64,000 nucleotides of DNA from Romboutsia_E sp900604535 (GTDB lineage: Bacteria; Bacillota; Clostridia; Peptostreptococcales; Peptostreptococcaceae): the NCBI RefSeq assembly GCF_900604535.1, contig NZ_UWOT01000012.1, forward strand, positions 1-64,000, in the 5' to 3' direction. The notes under the pieces are model-generated. The model ran no database searches, was not told where the DNA came from, and was given only the letters and a program-made list of their open reading frames with translations. Positions within the stretch are counted from its first letter, which is position 1. Each line of letters opens with the position of its first letter. Below, in pieces: positions 35,667 through 44,740 of this stretch. A program made the position numbers and the translations under genes.

Positions 35667-36230
35667 TTATATTTTTGCAACATAAGGTACATAACTTCTT
35701 TGCTCTTTACCATATTGAGATAAAAGTCCCTCATATTCTAAATTAAGCTTTTCATTATTATAAAAAGAATCTGGTCTTATTCCACATGACGGTCCTTCAA
35801 ATAAACCAACATCACTTTTAATTAACATATCTGCAACAAAATGAGAACACACATACTTATAATCTGCTTGTCTTGGTCTATTTAGAGTTAAATATATAAG
35901 AGCCATTACATCATAATCATATTTCTTTCTATTTTCACTTACAAACATTATATTGTTATATATACGATAATATTGTGCGTCTGTAACTTCTAATGAGTAC
36001 ACCCTACACATAGTATTTTTTCTAATTGCATATAGACCTTCATCTATATTTTCTTCAACGAATCCTGCAAATATTGGTGTTTTGGGATTAAGTCTTCCAA
36101 ATGAGTACATTGGCCTTAATTCTTGATTTAATGCTAATGATACATGTGCATACGGGGTTTTACTTATTTTTCTTATTAGATAAGATAATACGGTTCCTGT
36201 ATAAGTTGTTACTATATATATCTTTTTCAT
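35667..36230 (-). CDS. Permuted papain-like (NlpC/P60-related) hydrolase
   Basis: 187 aa. Seen: a His in TPYAHVSLAL near residue 30 and a Cys in YVCSHFVADML near 127, the order expected for circularly permuted papain-like amidases of the YiiX/NlpC type. The FEGPSCGIRPDSFYNNEKL end is also typical of such proteins in clostridia. No signal peptide, so it is likely cytosolic or unconventional. GGGGGAA lies before the ATG. Substrate unknown; amide or ester bonds of peptides or lipids are likely. Confidence 0.65.
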   Translation of the reverse strand: MKKIYIVTTYTGTVLSYLIRKISKTPYAHVSLALNQELRPMYSFGRLNPKTPIFAGFVEENIDEGLYAIRKNTMCRVYSLEVTDAQYYRIYNNIMFVSENRKKYDYDVMALIYLTLNRPRQADYKYVCSHFVADMLIKSDVGLFEGPSCGIRPDSFYNNEKLNLEYEGLLSQYGKEQRSYVPYVAKI

Positions 36231-36303
36231 TTTTTCCCCCTAAATTAATTTTACGTTTTATCAACTTTATATATTTTAGCACATATATCATAAGATTTCA
36301 AAT

Positions 36304-36870
36304 CTAATCTTCATTTAAATGCATTTTATTATTCATATTTCGTCCAATTATCCATGATATTAAAATAAATATCGAAAATAATAAAACCTTAATCGGGCTA
36401 TGAAAAAAAACTGTCACATCTTCACCTACATAACTTATAAAAAGAAACATTACAAACTTCCCACTAACCATTCCACTTATAAAAGTTTTTAAATCTAAGT
36501 CAATAAATCCACTCATTATATTAATAAGAAAGTCTGAAATAAATGGACAAACATAAGTTATAAAAATTATGCTGAATCCTCGTTTTTTTATATAGCTAGA
36601 AATTCTTTTATCATTAAACTTATGTTTATACTTATCAAATATTTTTAACTTTGAAAACTTATTTGCTAGTAAATATAGTAGTACTGCTGCTATACATGAA
36701 CCTGCCCATGATATAAAAAAGCCTAACCATAATCCAAATACAAATACATTGAACAGTATTATAGCAACTAGTGGTAAAACAGGTATAAAACTCTCTATTG
36801 CAGTTAATAAAAAAGCCACAATTGCAGCTAAAAATTTATATTCAGAAACTGAGTATAATAATTGCTCCAC
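36304..36870 (-). CDS. TVP38/TMEM64 (DedA-like) membrane protein
   Basis: 188 aa. Seen: five to six hydrophobic segments, the re-entrant SFIPVLPLVAIILFN motif near 28, GSCIAAVLLYLLANKFSK near 55 and the later VCPFISDFLINIMSGF near 107, the hallmarks of the SNARE-associated/VTT family (TVP38). Family members move or flip lipids. The gene follows the YpmS-like gene by 25 bases in the same direction, suggesting one operon. GGTGGA precedes the ATG. Confidence 0.85.
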   Translation of the reverse strand: MEQLLYSVSEYKFLAAIVAFLLTAIESFIPVLPLVAIILFNVFVFGLWLGFFISWAGSCIAAVLLYLLANKFSKLKIFDKYKHKFNDKRISSYIKKRGFSIIFITYVCPFISDFLINIMSGFIDLDLKTFISGMVSGKFVMFLFISYVGEDVTVFFHSPIKVLLFSIFILISWIIGRNMNNKMHLNED

Positions 36871-36895
36871 TTATTCCACCTACTTTGCTGTCATA

Positions 36896-37546
36896 TTATT
36901 TTGTATTATAATCACCTATAAATTGAATAATATCTGTCGTAGTCACCAACACATATACAATAACTTCATCATCTTTAATATCAATAGTTTTTATATTAAT
37001 AGGTTGCATATAGCTCTTATCAACTATAATTACATTTTTATTAATTTCAAAAGGTAAAGCATTTGCTTTTGATTTTAAAACTGACTGTACTATACTATCA
37101 CTAATTTTCAATTTTCCTATTCTAAAATTCTTTAATGTTAGATATAAATTATTATCAACTATAGTAGGATATATATTCACTTCATATTGTGTATCAATTA
37201 AGTTTAAGAATTTATATGGTGATATTACTTTTATGTACTTTTCCTGAAGACTTATATTGCTATATTTGAATTCTTCAATATTATAATTATTCATTACCGT
37301 ATAAACTATATCTCTAAATTCACTTTCTGATAATAATAAACGCCCTTCTAGTCTTATTGGATTTTTTAATATCTCAAATGAATCCAAAAAATCGCCTTTT
37401 AGTAATTCTTCAATTGTTATGCTATTGGATTGAGTATTTATGCTTACTTTTTTATCCGGTGTTAATATATAGTAAATTCCTGCTATAAGTATCGCTATTA
37501 TTACAACTATTACTATAATTATATTTTTTCCTTTTATAATGATCAC
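36896..37546 (-). CDS. Membrane-anchored protein, YpmS/DUF2140-like
   Basis: 216 aa. Seen: one N-terminal membrane helix (about 7-28) and an extracytoplasmic beta-rich domain with LSESEFRDIVYTV near 72, YLTLKNFRIGKLKISDSIVQ near 132 and a closing DEVIVYVLVTT strand. These resemble Bacillus YpmS (DUF2140) proteins, but I hold that loosely. Likely co-transcribed with the DedA-like gene that follows. AAAGGATG lies before the start codon region. Confidence 0.55.
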   Translation of the reverse strand: MIIIKGKNIIIVIVVIIAILIAGIYYILTPDKKVSINTQSNSITIEELLKGDFLDSFEILKNPIRLEGRLLLSESEFRDIVYTVMNNYNIEEFKYSNISLQEKYIKVISPYKFLNLIDTQYEVNIYPTIVDNNLYLTLKNFRIGKLKISDSIVQSVLKSKANALPFEINKNVIIVDKSYMQPINIKTIDIKDDEVIVYVLVTTTDIIQFIGDYNTK

Positions 37547-37834
37547 ATCCTTTTAGTTTATAATTAAACTTATATTTAAATAACAATGATTTAATTAACT
37601 TTATATGATTATAATTTACAAGAAAAAACTTTCTAATACTATCATAAAATATTTAATTTTGTTTCATACTCTTAAATATAATATTTAATTCCTATCTGTC
37701 GTAAATTAAATTATTTCATCTTTATTTGTTATTTATATCTTTATTTTTTTGCCAGATTGGATTAAAATTAATAATATGGAATTATAGTATCTTTTTACTA
37801 TATAGAAATTTATTTAAATTGAGAGGTACAAAAT

Positions 37835-39499
37835 ATGTCAAATGAAACTAATTCATCTAACTTTATAAGAAATATAATTATAAATGATTTAGATACAGGT
37901 AAACATGACAGCATAATAACTCGTTTCCCTCCGGAACCAAACGGGTACTTACATATAGGTCATGCAAAAAGTATATGCTTAAACTTCGGGCTTGCAAAAG
38001 AATTTAACGGAAAAGTTAACTTAAGATTTGATGATACAAATCCAGTTAAAGAAGATGTTGAATATGTAAACTCTATAAAAGAAGATGTTAAGTGGTTAGG
38101 ATTTGAGTGGAATAACTTATTCTTTGCATCTGATTACTTCGATGAAATGTATAAAAGAGCTATCCTGTTAATAAAAAAAGGAAAAGCTTATGTATGTGAT
38201 TTAACTCCAGAAGAAATGAGAGAATACCGTGGTACATTAACTGAGCCAGGTAAGGATAGTCCATACAGAAATAGAACTATAGAAGAAAACCTTGATTTAT
38301 TCGAAAGAATGAAAAATGGTGAATTCAAAGATGGTGAAAAAGTTTTAAGAGCTAAGATAGATATGTCTTCTCCTAATATAAACTTTAGAGATCCAATAAT
38401 ATATAGAATAGCACACTCTACTCACCACAATACAGGAGATAAGTGGTGTATATATCCAATGTATTGCTTTGCTCATCCACTAGAAGATGCTATAGAAGGA
38501 ATAACTCACTCTATATGTACCCTTGAATTCGAAGATCAAAGACCACTTTATGATTGGTTTGTAAGAGAATGTGAAATGGAAAATATCCCAAGACAAATAG
38601 AGTTTGCTAGACTTAACTTAACAAATACAGTTATGAGTAAAAGAAAATTAAAACAACTTGTTGATGAAGGTGTAGTTGATGGATGGAATGATCCTCGTAT
38701 GCCTACTATATCAGGTGTTAGAAGAAGAGGATATACTCCAGAATCAATCCGTAACTTCTGCTCTGAAATAGGAGTTGCTAGAGCTGATTCTAAGGTTGAT
38801 AGTCAATTGTTAGATCACTTCTTAAGAGAAGACTTACAGCCTAAAGCTCCTCTTGTAATGGGTGTACTTAAGCCTTTAAAATTAGTTATAACTAACTATC
38901 CTGAAGGTCAATCTGAAATGTTAGATATAGAAAATAACGCTAAAGATGAGTCTAAAGGAACTAGACAAGTTTCATTCTCTAGAGAATTATATATAGAACA
39001 AGAAGACTTTATGGAGGAACCAGTTAAAAAGTACTTTAGACTGTTCCCAGGAAATGAGGTTCGCTTAAAAGGTGCTTACTTCGTTAAATGTACAGATGTT
39101 GTAAAAGATGAAAACGGAGAAGTTATTGAAATTCACTGTACATACGATCCAGAAACTAAGAGTGGATCAGGTTTCACTGGACGTAAAGTTAAGGCAACTA
39201 TTCACTGGGTAGATGCTAATAACTGTAAACCATGTGAATTTAGATTATTTGAACCATTAATATTAGATGATGCTCCAGAAAATGAAGGAAAGCACTTCTT
39301 AGATCAAATAAATGAAAACTCTATAGAAATATTACAAGGATTTGCTGAAACTACTCAATTAGAAAATGCTAAACCTTATGATAAATTCCAATTTGTTAGA
39401 AATGGATTCTACAGTGTTGATCCAAAGTATACTACAGAAGATAAATTAGTATTTAATAGAATAGTTCCACTTAAGAGCTCATTCAAACCAGGAAAATAA
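37835..39499 (+). CDS. glnS: Glutaminyl-tRNA synthetase
   Basis: 554 aa. Charges tRNA-Gln with glutamine. Seen: class I signature FPPEPNGYLHIGHAKS near 30, the KMSKS equivalent VMSKRKL near 266, and a C-terminal anticodon-binding beta-barrel region ending near residue 550; length fits bacterial GlnS. No T-box leader is visible in the 288 bases upstream. GAGAGGT precedes the ATG, and a strong terminator follows. Many clostridia charge Gln by GatCAB instead, so glnS is a useful taxonomic marker here. Confidence 0.97.
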   Translation: MSNETNSSNFIRNIIINDLDTGKHDSIITRFPPEPNGYLHIGHAKSICLNFGLAKEFNGKVNLRFDDTNPVKEDVEYVNSIKEDVKWLGFEWNNLFFASDYFDEMYKRAILLIKKGKAYVCDLTPEEMREYRGTLTEPGKDSPYRNRTIEENLDLFERMKNGEFKDGEKVLRAKIDMSSPNINFRDPIIYRIAHSTHHNTGDKWCIYPMYCFAHPLEDAIEGITHSICTLEFEDQRPLYDWFVRECEMENIPRQIEFARLNLTNTVMSKRKLKQLVDEGVVDGWNDPRMPTISGVRRRGYTPESIRNFCSEIGVARADSKVDSQLLDHFLREDLQPKAPLVMGVLKPLKLVITNYPEGQSEMLDIENNAKDESKGTRQVSFSRELYIEQEDFMEEPVKKYFRLFPGNEVRLKGAYFVKCTDVVKDENGEVIEIHCTYDPETKSGSGFTGRKVKATIHWVDANNCKPCEFRLFEPLILDDAPENEGKHFLDQINENSIEILQGFAETTQLENAKPYDKFQFVRNGFYSVDPKYTTEDKLVFNRIVPLKSSFKPGK

Positions 39500-39511
39500 T
39501 TTATATAAAAT

Positions 39512-39551
39512 AAAAATGCTAGTTATTAAAAATTTAATAGCTAGCATTTTC
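39512..39551 (+). terminator. Terminator after glnS
   Basis: Arms AAAATGCTAGTTATT and AATAGCTAGCATTTT (one mismatch) with a short loop. Confidence 0.85.
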
Positions 39552-39569
39552 TATATAAATTATTAAATT

Positions 39570-40457
39570 TTAATAAATACCTAAAATTTCCATACCATCT
39601 TCTATACATTCAATTTCTAAAGGAAAATCAGGACCCCTTTCACCATCTATATCTGTTACTAAGTCATCACTACAATTTATGGTTACTTTTTTAGTTCTAA
39701 AATATAGCAAATCATCTTCATTATAATGATCTAGATGTTCTCCTTTTAGAATATTTATAAAAACTGGAATTGACTTTGGTGGTGGCGTTGCCTTAAATAT
39801 AATAACATCTAAGTATCCATCATCTAATTCTGATTTATATGCTAAATTAAGATTCCCTGCTGTCTTACCATTAAATACAAGCATTAAATACATTTTACCG
39901 TTATATGTTATTTCTTCTGAATTTACACTTATATTAAATTCCCTTAGGTGTAATGCTTCTTCTATACCTTTTATATAATATGATACTCTTCCCATTGAAT
40001 TTTTAAAATCTGGATTTATTTTTTGAGATACATCTGTAAACATTCCTGCACTAGCTACATTTATAAAATATTTATCATTAACCTTACCTATGTCTATCTT
40101 TTTAGATTTTGAAACAATTATATTCTCTATAGCATTTCTTACATCAAAAGGTAAACCTAAGGCATTAGCAAAATCATTTGCCGTCCCTGATGGTAAAATT
40201 CCAATAGGAATTTCTATATCTAATTCTTTCATAGCATTCAAAACAATATCTACTGTTCCATCTCCACCCGAAATCAATACATGATGATAGCTTCCATCCA
40301 TTCCATTAAATGCATTTTTTGTAGGATTTTCTTTATTTAGTCTATATGGTACTACCTCATATCCATATTTTTGATATACTTCTATTATAGTGTCTAATTT
40401 GCCTACGATAGATTTCTCTCCAGAATTAGGGTTATACACAAGTTTAACCTTTTTCAT
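39570..40457 (-). CDS. Diacylglycerol/lipid kinase, YegS/DagK family
   Basis: 295 aa. Seen: the N-terminal LVYNPNSGEK, the ATP-binding SGGDGTVDIVLN near 65, and GILPSGTANDFANALG near 92, all hallmarks of the DagK/YegS/BmrU fold, then the beta-sandwich C-terminal part with LDVIIFKATPPP. Such enzymes phosphorylate diacylglycerol or related lipids in the membrane. It is followed upstream (in transcription) by the LUD gene with a 19-base gap, so they may share a transcript. GGAGG precedes the ATG. Confidence 0.9.
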   Translation of the reverse strand: MKKVKLVYNPNSGEKSIVGKLDTIIEVYQKYGYEVVPYRLNKENPTKNAFNGMDGSYHHVLISGGDGTVDIVLNAMKELDIEIPIGILPSGTANDFANALGLPFDVRNAIENIIVSKSKKIDIGKVNDKYFINVASAGMFTDVSQKINPDFKNSMGRVSYYIKGIEEALHLREFNISVNSEEITYNGKMYLMLVFNGKTAGNLNLAYKSELDDGYLDVIIFKATPPPKSIPVFINILKGEHLDHYNEDDLLYFRTKKVTINCSDDLVTDIDGERGPDFPLEIECIEDGMEILGIY

Positions 40458-40476
40458 AATGCCTCCTTATCTCATG

Positions 40477-41115
40477 TTAATATCCAATGTTTTCATTTAT
40501 GAAAATTACATGCATCCTTCCTGCCGTTCTTTGTTTTTTTATTAAAGTATATTCACAACATATTCTTTCTGGACTTGAACAATCCATACATACACCTGTT
40601 GCTTGGCAAGGTGTTCTAGTCCCTAACCTTTTTGCATTAGCTGGTGCACAGACATATTTATTTCTATTTATAGCCTCTTGTACATCTTTAACTATTTTGT
40701 TTACTCCAACTATTAAAATCACTTTATCTGGACCATAAAGCATTGCAGCTACTCTATTTCCATTTCCATCTACATTATATAATTCCCCATTTTCAGTTAT
40801 GGCATTAGTACTTGCAAAGTATGCATCTGCAAAAAATGATTTTCTATATATTTCTTTAACATCTTCTGGCTTAAGATTAGAATTATGTCTATCTAAGAAG
40901 TTGTATTTTCCATTTTTTAAATAATCTATTATCTTCGTATTAAATAAGCTCATAGAGCCCCCACAAGCTACTAAGTCTCCTTCTTTTAATAGACCTTCTA
41001 TTATATTAAAAAGTTCTTTTTCATCTTTAGCAAAATATCCACTCATATTATTTTTCTCTAAAGCCTTAATAGTTCTTTCTATTTTTTTTTGATTTACCCA
41101 TTTAATACTCTCCAT
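40477..41115 (-). CDS. LUD domain protein (LutC/YkgG-like)
   Basis: 212 aa. Seen: a LUD (DUF162) domain with DLVACGGSMSLFNT near 56, AYFASTNAITENGELYNVDGNG (in two parts) near 100 and VNKIVKDVQEAINR near 138, and C-terminal cysteines (TPCQATGVCMDCSSPERICC) that could bind a metal or Fe-S cluster. LUD proteins take part in lactate or other 2-hydroxyacid oxidation with Fe-S partners. The ferredoxin-like gene at 41178 lies 62 bases upstream on the same strand and may be the partner. Confidence 0.85.
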   Translation of the reverse strand: MESIKWVNQKKIERTIKALEKNNMSGYFAKDEKELFNIIEGLLKEGDLVACGGSMSLFNTKIIDYLKNGKYNFLDRHNSNLKPEDVKEIYRKSFFADAYFASTNAITENGELYNVDGNGNRVAAMLYGPDKVILIVGVNKIVKDVQEAINRNKYVCAPANAKRLGTRTPCQATGVCMDCSSPERICCEYTLIKKQRTAGRMHVIFINENIGY

Positions 41116-41177
41116 TATATCTCCTCCATTATTTATATCTACTATATTATAGTATCATATTTGCATATTTTTAACAT

Positions 41178-42443
41178 TTACTTTTGATTCATACTTAATA
41201 GTTTATCTAAATAAACAGACTTTAATTGCTCATTAGCAAGAACTCTCTTTGCTGTAGGTAATTTTAATATTGAAGAAAGTATTGCTGCCATTGCTCTATG
41301 ACTAGATAAAGCTTTATTATCAAATATTAATTCTTGTAATTGACCTTTTTCTATAGCCATTAAAACAACTCTATGTACCGAATTAGCTGGCGTTATAATT
41401 TTTTCTTTTCTTTTTAATAAAGTTATGCTTTTTTTATAGCAATTTCTAACACATACTCCACAACCTAAACATCTATCTTCATCTATTTTAACTATAGTTT
41501 TATCATTTTCTTTTATCTTATCAATTGCTCCAATAGGACATGCTTTAACACACTTTCCACAGTTAACACAATTATCATAATTTATCTTTGGTATAAAACT
41601 ACTTGTTGCTACTGGGTGTAAATTACCAAACTTCCTCGCTGCTAACATAGCTTCACAACAACATCCACAGCAGTTGCATATAAACGTTACTCCCTTTCTT
41701 ACATTTTCACCACATTGAACTAAATTATGTTCATATGCTTGATGTAGTAACTCTTTACATTCTGATGCATCAACCCTTCTTGCATAATTATTTTTTATCA
41801 ATGAATTTGCAGTATTACCGAATGTCATACATATATCCATAGGTGCTTCACAAGCTTTACCCATATGATGCATCTTATGTCTACAATAGCACATTCCTAC
41901 CGCTATATGACTTGCTTCTTCTATTATATGAGTTGCTCTTTCATAATCAAGTATAGTCACTTCATTATCATTAGTTAGAACTTCTTCTTGAACATAAATC
42001 CTCCCTAACTTTGTATCTGATGAGTAAAATAACTCCTTTATAAAATCTTCTTCTACATTCAAATACTGATAATAAAGTTCTGCTAAAAGTTTTTGATCAA
42101 TATCATCTCTAGTTCTCATTAAAGCGAATTCGATAAACCCAGCCATAGGAGGTGGTAGTATATATTTTTTACCCTTTCCATCTTCAATATCTAACAGTAT
42201 TGCTCTACTAGCTAACATATCTAATATTTTTAATGCTTCACTTTCACTTACACTCCAAATTTTAGCTGCAGTTTTCACTCTAAAAGCTTTTATAGGTAAT
42301 TGAGCAACCAAAGCAGCTTCTTTTTCTGTAAATAGCATTTCTAGTATTTTGTATAATGTTTTTGATGGCGGTGCACCTTGAGGAAATCTATTTAATCTCT
42401 CTTCCAAACTTTTATAAGCCTCTTTTGCATTTATATGCGACAT
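41178..42443 (-). CDS. 4Fe-4S ferredoxin-like protein with N-terminal winged-helix region
   Basis: 421 aa. Seen: an N-terminal region with winged-helix features (FRVKTAAKIWSVSESEALKIL near 55), a middle Cys/His-rich part (MCYCRHKMHHMGKACEAP near 187, then CNCCGCCCEA near 257) and two ferredoxin clusters (CVNCGKCVKACP near 288; CLGCGVCVRNC near 318). Likely an electron carrier or Fe-S-based redox protein for the neighbouring LUD protein. A regulatory role through the winged helix is possible. It has its own upstream region; the gap to the LUD gene is 62 bases. Confidence 0.8.
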   Translation of the reverse strand: MSHINAKEAYKSLEERLNRFPQGAPPSKTLYKILEMLFTEKEAALVAQLPIKAFRVKTAAKIWSVSESEALKILDMLASRAILLDIEDGKGKKYILPPPMAGFIEFALMRTRDDIDQKLLAELYYQYLNVEEDFIKELFYSSDTKLGRIYVQEEVLTNDNEVTILDYERATHIIEEASHIAVGMCYCRHKMHHMGKACEAPMDICMTFGNTANSLIKNNYARRVDASECKELLHQAYEHNLVQCGENVRKGVTFICNCCGCCCEAMLAARKFGNLHPVATSSFIPKINYDNCVNCGKCVKACPIGAIDKIKENDKTIVKIDEDRCLGCGVCVRNCYKKSITLLKRKEKIITPANSVHRVVLMAIEKGQLQELIFDNKALSSHRAMAAILSSILKLPTAKRVLANEQLKSVYLDKLLSMNQK

Positions 42444-42565
42444 ATAATCACCCTTTTTATTTTATTTATATTATATATATTACATATTCTAGCATAACCT
42501 CTAACCTCACTTCACATTATGTAACTAAAATTTAAATTTTATAATTAATTTATATTATAAAATAA

Positions 42566-42595
42566 AAAAGCTGAACTTTTTCAAGTTCAGCTTTT
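42566..42595 (-). terminator. Terminator of the 44-codon gene
   Basis: Minus-strand arms AAAAGCTGAACTT and AAGTTCAGCTTTT with a 4-base loop, followed by TTATTTT. Confidence 0.85.
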
Positions 42596-42628
42596 GGAGA
42601 ATATATATATAAATCATCAGGAATAAGC

Positions 42629-42763
42629 TTAGTTATGTTCTATTATAGTCTTTGTTGTATCTATATTTTGAGCTACACATCTTTGACTATTTATTCTTTC
42701 ATTTACTAACATGTATTTTGATATACCTTTTATAGTAGTTATTATTCTTTCTATTTTTTTCAT
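42629..42763 (-). CDS. Small 44-aa protein, regulated promoter
   Basis: ATG at 42763, TAA at 42629. The product is MKKIERIITTIKGISKYMLV at its start (amphipathic, basic helix) and ends with QRCVAQNIDTTKTII-like residues. It contains one Cys and has no recognised family. GGAGATG lies about 10 bases upstream. The gene has its own near-consensus promoter with a 20-bp palindrome and its own terminator 33 bases past the stop, so it is a complete transcription unit. Confidence 0.6.
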   Translation of the reverse strand: MKKIERIITTIKGISKYMLVNERINSQRCVAQNIDTTKTIIEHN

Positions 42764-42799
42764 TTTTAATCATCTCCATTTGTTCCTTTTTTCTTACAA

Positions 42800-42832
42800 G
42801 TATATTGTATACAATATACGGTATATAGTCAA
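42800..42832 (-). promoter_or_regulatory. Promoter with 20-bp perfect palindrome
   Basis: On the minus strand TTGACT (42827-42832) and TACAAT (42804-42809) are 17 bases apart. The palindrome GTATATTGTATACAATATAC (42800-42819) covers the -10 element. This is the classic layout for repression, perhaps by a GntR-type dimer. It drives the 44-aa gene. Confidence 0.7.
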
Positions 42833-42877
42833 TAGAAATTTTAAAATTAATTATAATATAACATATATTTTATAAAA

Positions 42878-42926
42878 AATAAGAAGTTATAACTTATAAG
42901 TACTTATAAGTTTTAACTTCTTATTA
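42878..42926 (-). terminator. Terminator of the siderophore/cobalamin ABC operon
   Basis: Arms AATAAGAAGTTA-ACTTATAAG and CTTATAAGT-TAACTTCTTATT around a 2-4 base loop, followed by TTTTTT on the minus strand. Confidence 0.85.
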
Positions 42927-42953
42927 GATTAGAAGTAATCAATTAATTCTAGT

Positions 42954-43718
42954 CTATATACAATCTTTCCACTTCTCTAATGCATCTAGCATAAAGCCTT
43001 TTATATCTATATCATATACATCTTTTATTATATCATTATTTAAAACCTCGACTGGCTTTCCAGATGATATAACTCTTCCTTGATTTAATAAAATTACCGA
43101 GTCTGCAAAGTTATGTACTAAATTTAAATCATGTAACACTCCTATTACAATTTTATTATTCGACATTGACCACTTCTTAACATATTCTAGTAACTCAATT
43201 TGATATTTAAAATCAAGATGATTAGTTGGCTCGTCAAGAAGTATTATATCTGGGTTCTGAGCAAGTAGTTTTGCTAAAAAAACTCTTTGAAGTTGTCCTC
43301 CAGACAATTCAGTTATCATTTTATCTTTATATTCTGTTAGACCAACCTTTTCAATACTGTCCATAATTATTTTATGATCATCCTTAGATAGTTTATCAAA
43401 CATCCCCTTAGTATAAGGATACCTTCCAAGTGACACCGTATCATAAATTGTATAAGGAAAATATATTTCTGAAATTTGACTCATTAGCCCAACTTTTTTA
43501 GCTAAATCTTTTCTTTTAAAAGATGATATTTCTTTATTTTCAATTTGTATACTTCCACGATATTCTATAATATTAGCTATAGACTTTAAAAAAGTACTCT
43601 TTCCACAACCATTTGGACCTATGATAAATACACTTTCTCCTTTATTTACATCTATAGTTATATCCTTTATTACATCTACATCATTGTAACCACTATAAAG
43701 ATTTTTAATTTTTAACAT
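42954..43718 (-). CDS. FecE/BtuD-type ABC transporter ATPase
   Basis: 254 aa. ATP-driven subunit of an importer for iron-siderophore, haem or cobalamin. Seen: Walker A IIGPNGCGKSTFLK near 33, signature LSGGQLQRVFLAK near 138 and Walker B DIILLDEPTNHLDFK near 157, with H-loop VLHDLNLVHNF near 192. The start at 43718 is set by AAAGGTG six bases upstream. It lies three bases or less past the permease, at the end of a three-gene operon (binding protein, permease, ATPase). Confidence 0.92.
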   Translation of the reverse strand: MLKIKNLYSGYNDVDVIKDITIDVNKGESVFIIGPNGCGKSTFLKSIANIIEYRGSIQIENKEISSFKRKDLAKKVGLMSQISEIYFPYTIYDTVSLGRYPYTKGMFDKLSKDDHKIIMDSIEKVGLTEYKDKMITELSGGQLQRVFLAKLLAQNPDIILLDEPTNHLDFKYQIELLEYVKKWSMSNNKIVIGVLHDLNLVHNFADSVILLNQGRVISSGKPVEVLNNDIIKDVYDIDIKGFMLDALEKWKDCI

Positions 43719-43729
43719 AACTATCACCT

Positions 43730-44740
43730 TTATTTCTTAAAATATACATATGCAAAAAATGGAGCTCCAATTAGAGCTGTTACTGCTCCTACAGGAAGTT
43801 CTGATGGTACTATAACAGTTCTTGCTACAATATCTGCTATAACCATAAAACAACCTCCGTATAAAAATGACATCGGTATAACATACTTATGATTTGAACC
43901 AAATACCTTTCTTACAACATGTGGTGCAATTAAATCTATAAATCCAATTGTGCCACTTAATGATATTGCACCTCCTGTAAGCACTGCAGAATAAATAAAG
44001 AGTTTACGCTTTACTTTTGATGTTTCTACTCCCATTGCTTTTGCTTGTTCTTCTCCAAAAGTTATAATATCCATCTCTTTTGTAAATTTAATTATACCAA
44101 TCATACCTACTATTACAAATGGAATTAGAAGCCTTACATAACTCCATCCCTTCATAGCAAAACTACCCATTTGCCAAAGTGATATACTTTTCATATCTTC
44201 TGAAAATAATGCTGTTAAAGTTGTTAATAATGCATTTACAAATAAAGATAAAACCATACCCGATAAGATTATGGTATTATTTGACATAGTTCTATCTATT
44301 TTTACTGAAAAAGTTATAACTATAAATACAGTAGCTAAACCAAATAAAAAACCAACTAAAGGAAGTGTAAAGTTCCCTATTACAGGAACAGCTATTCCTG
44401 TAACTATTATAAGACCTGCTCCTAATGATGCACCAGAAGATACTCCTAATGTATATGGTGATGCTAATTGATTTTTTAAAATAGATTGAACTACTGCACC
44501 ACTAGTCGCTAAACATCCTCCAACTAAAAATGCCAATAAAACTCTCGGTAATCTTAATTTCCATACTATCCCTATATTTTTAGGGTCTATACCATCTTTA
44601 ATAGCAAAATTAAAGCATTTATTCATTAATATTGATATAGTTTCTAGTAAATTAATATTGGAACTTCCCACAGAAGTTCCAATACCTATAATTAAAAATG
44701 CTATTAATATGCTTATTATTAATTTCTTTTTATTGTCCAT
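43730..44740 (-). CDS. FecCD-type ABC transporter permease
   Basis: 336 aa with about ten membrane segments. Seen: the FecCD landmarks LRLPRVLLAFLVGGCLATSG near 65, GVSSGASLGAGL near 108, the TFGEEQAKAMGV loop near 225 and IGFIDLIAPHVVRKVFGSNH near 272 (read as two parts). It overlaps the end of the binding-protein gene by 11 bases and is followed by the ATPase. Substrate class: iron complexes or vitamin B12; no cobalamin riboswitch was seen upstream, which leans toward iron. Confidence 0.92.
   Translation of the reverse strand: MDNKKKLIISILIAFLIIGIGTSVGSSNINLLETISILMNKCFNFAIKDGIDPKNIGIVWKLRLPRVLLAFLVGGCLATSGAVVQSILKNQLASPYTLGVSSGASLGAGLIIVTGIAVPVIGNFTLPLVGFLFGLATVFIVITFSVKIDRTMSNNTIILSGMVLSLFVNALLTTLTALFSEDMKSISLWQMGSFAMKGWSYVRLLIPFVIVGMIGIIKFTKEMDIITFGEEQAKAMGVETSKVKRKLFIYSAVLTGGAISLSGTIGFIDLIAPHVVRKVFGSNHKYVIPMSFLYGGCFMVIADIVARTVIVPSELPVGAVTALIGAPFFAYVYFKK

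Noticed and set aside
37547..37834. Possible T-box leader of glnS
   Set aside because: No T-box core (AGGGTGGNACCGCG-like) is present.
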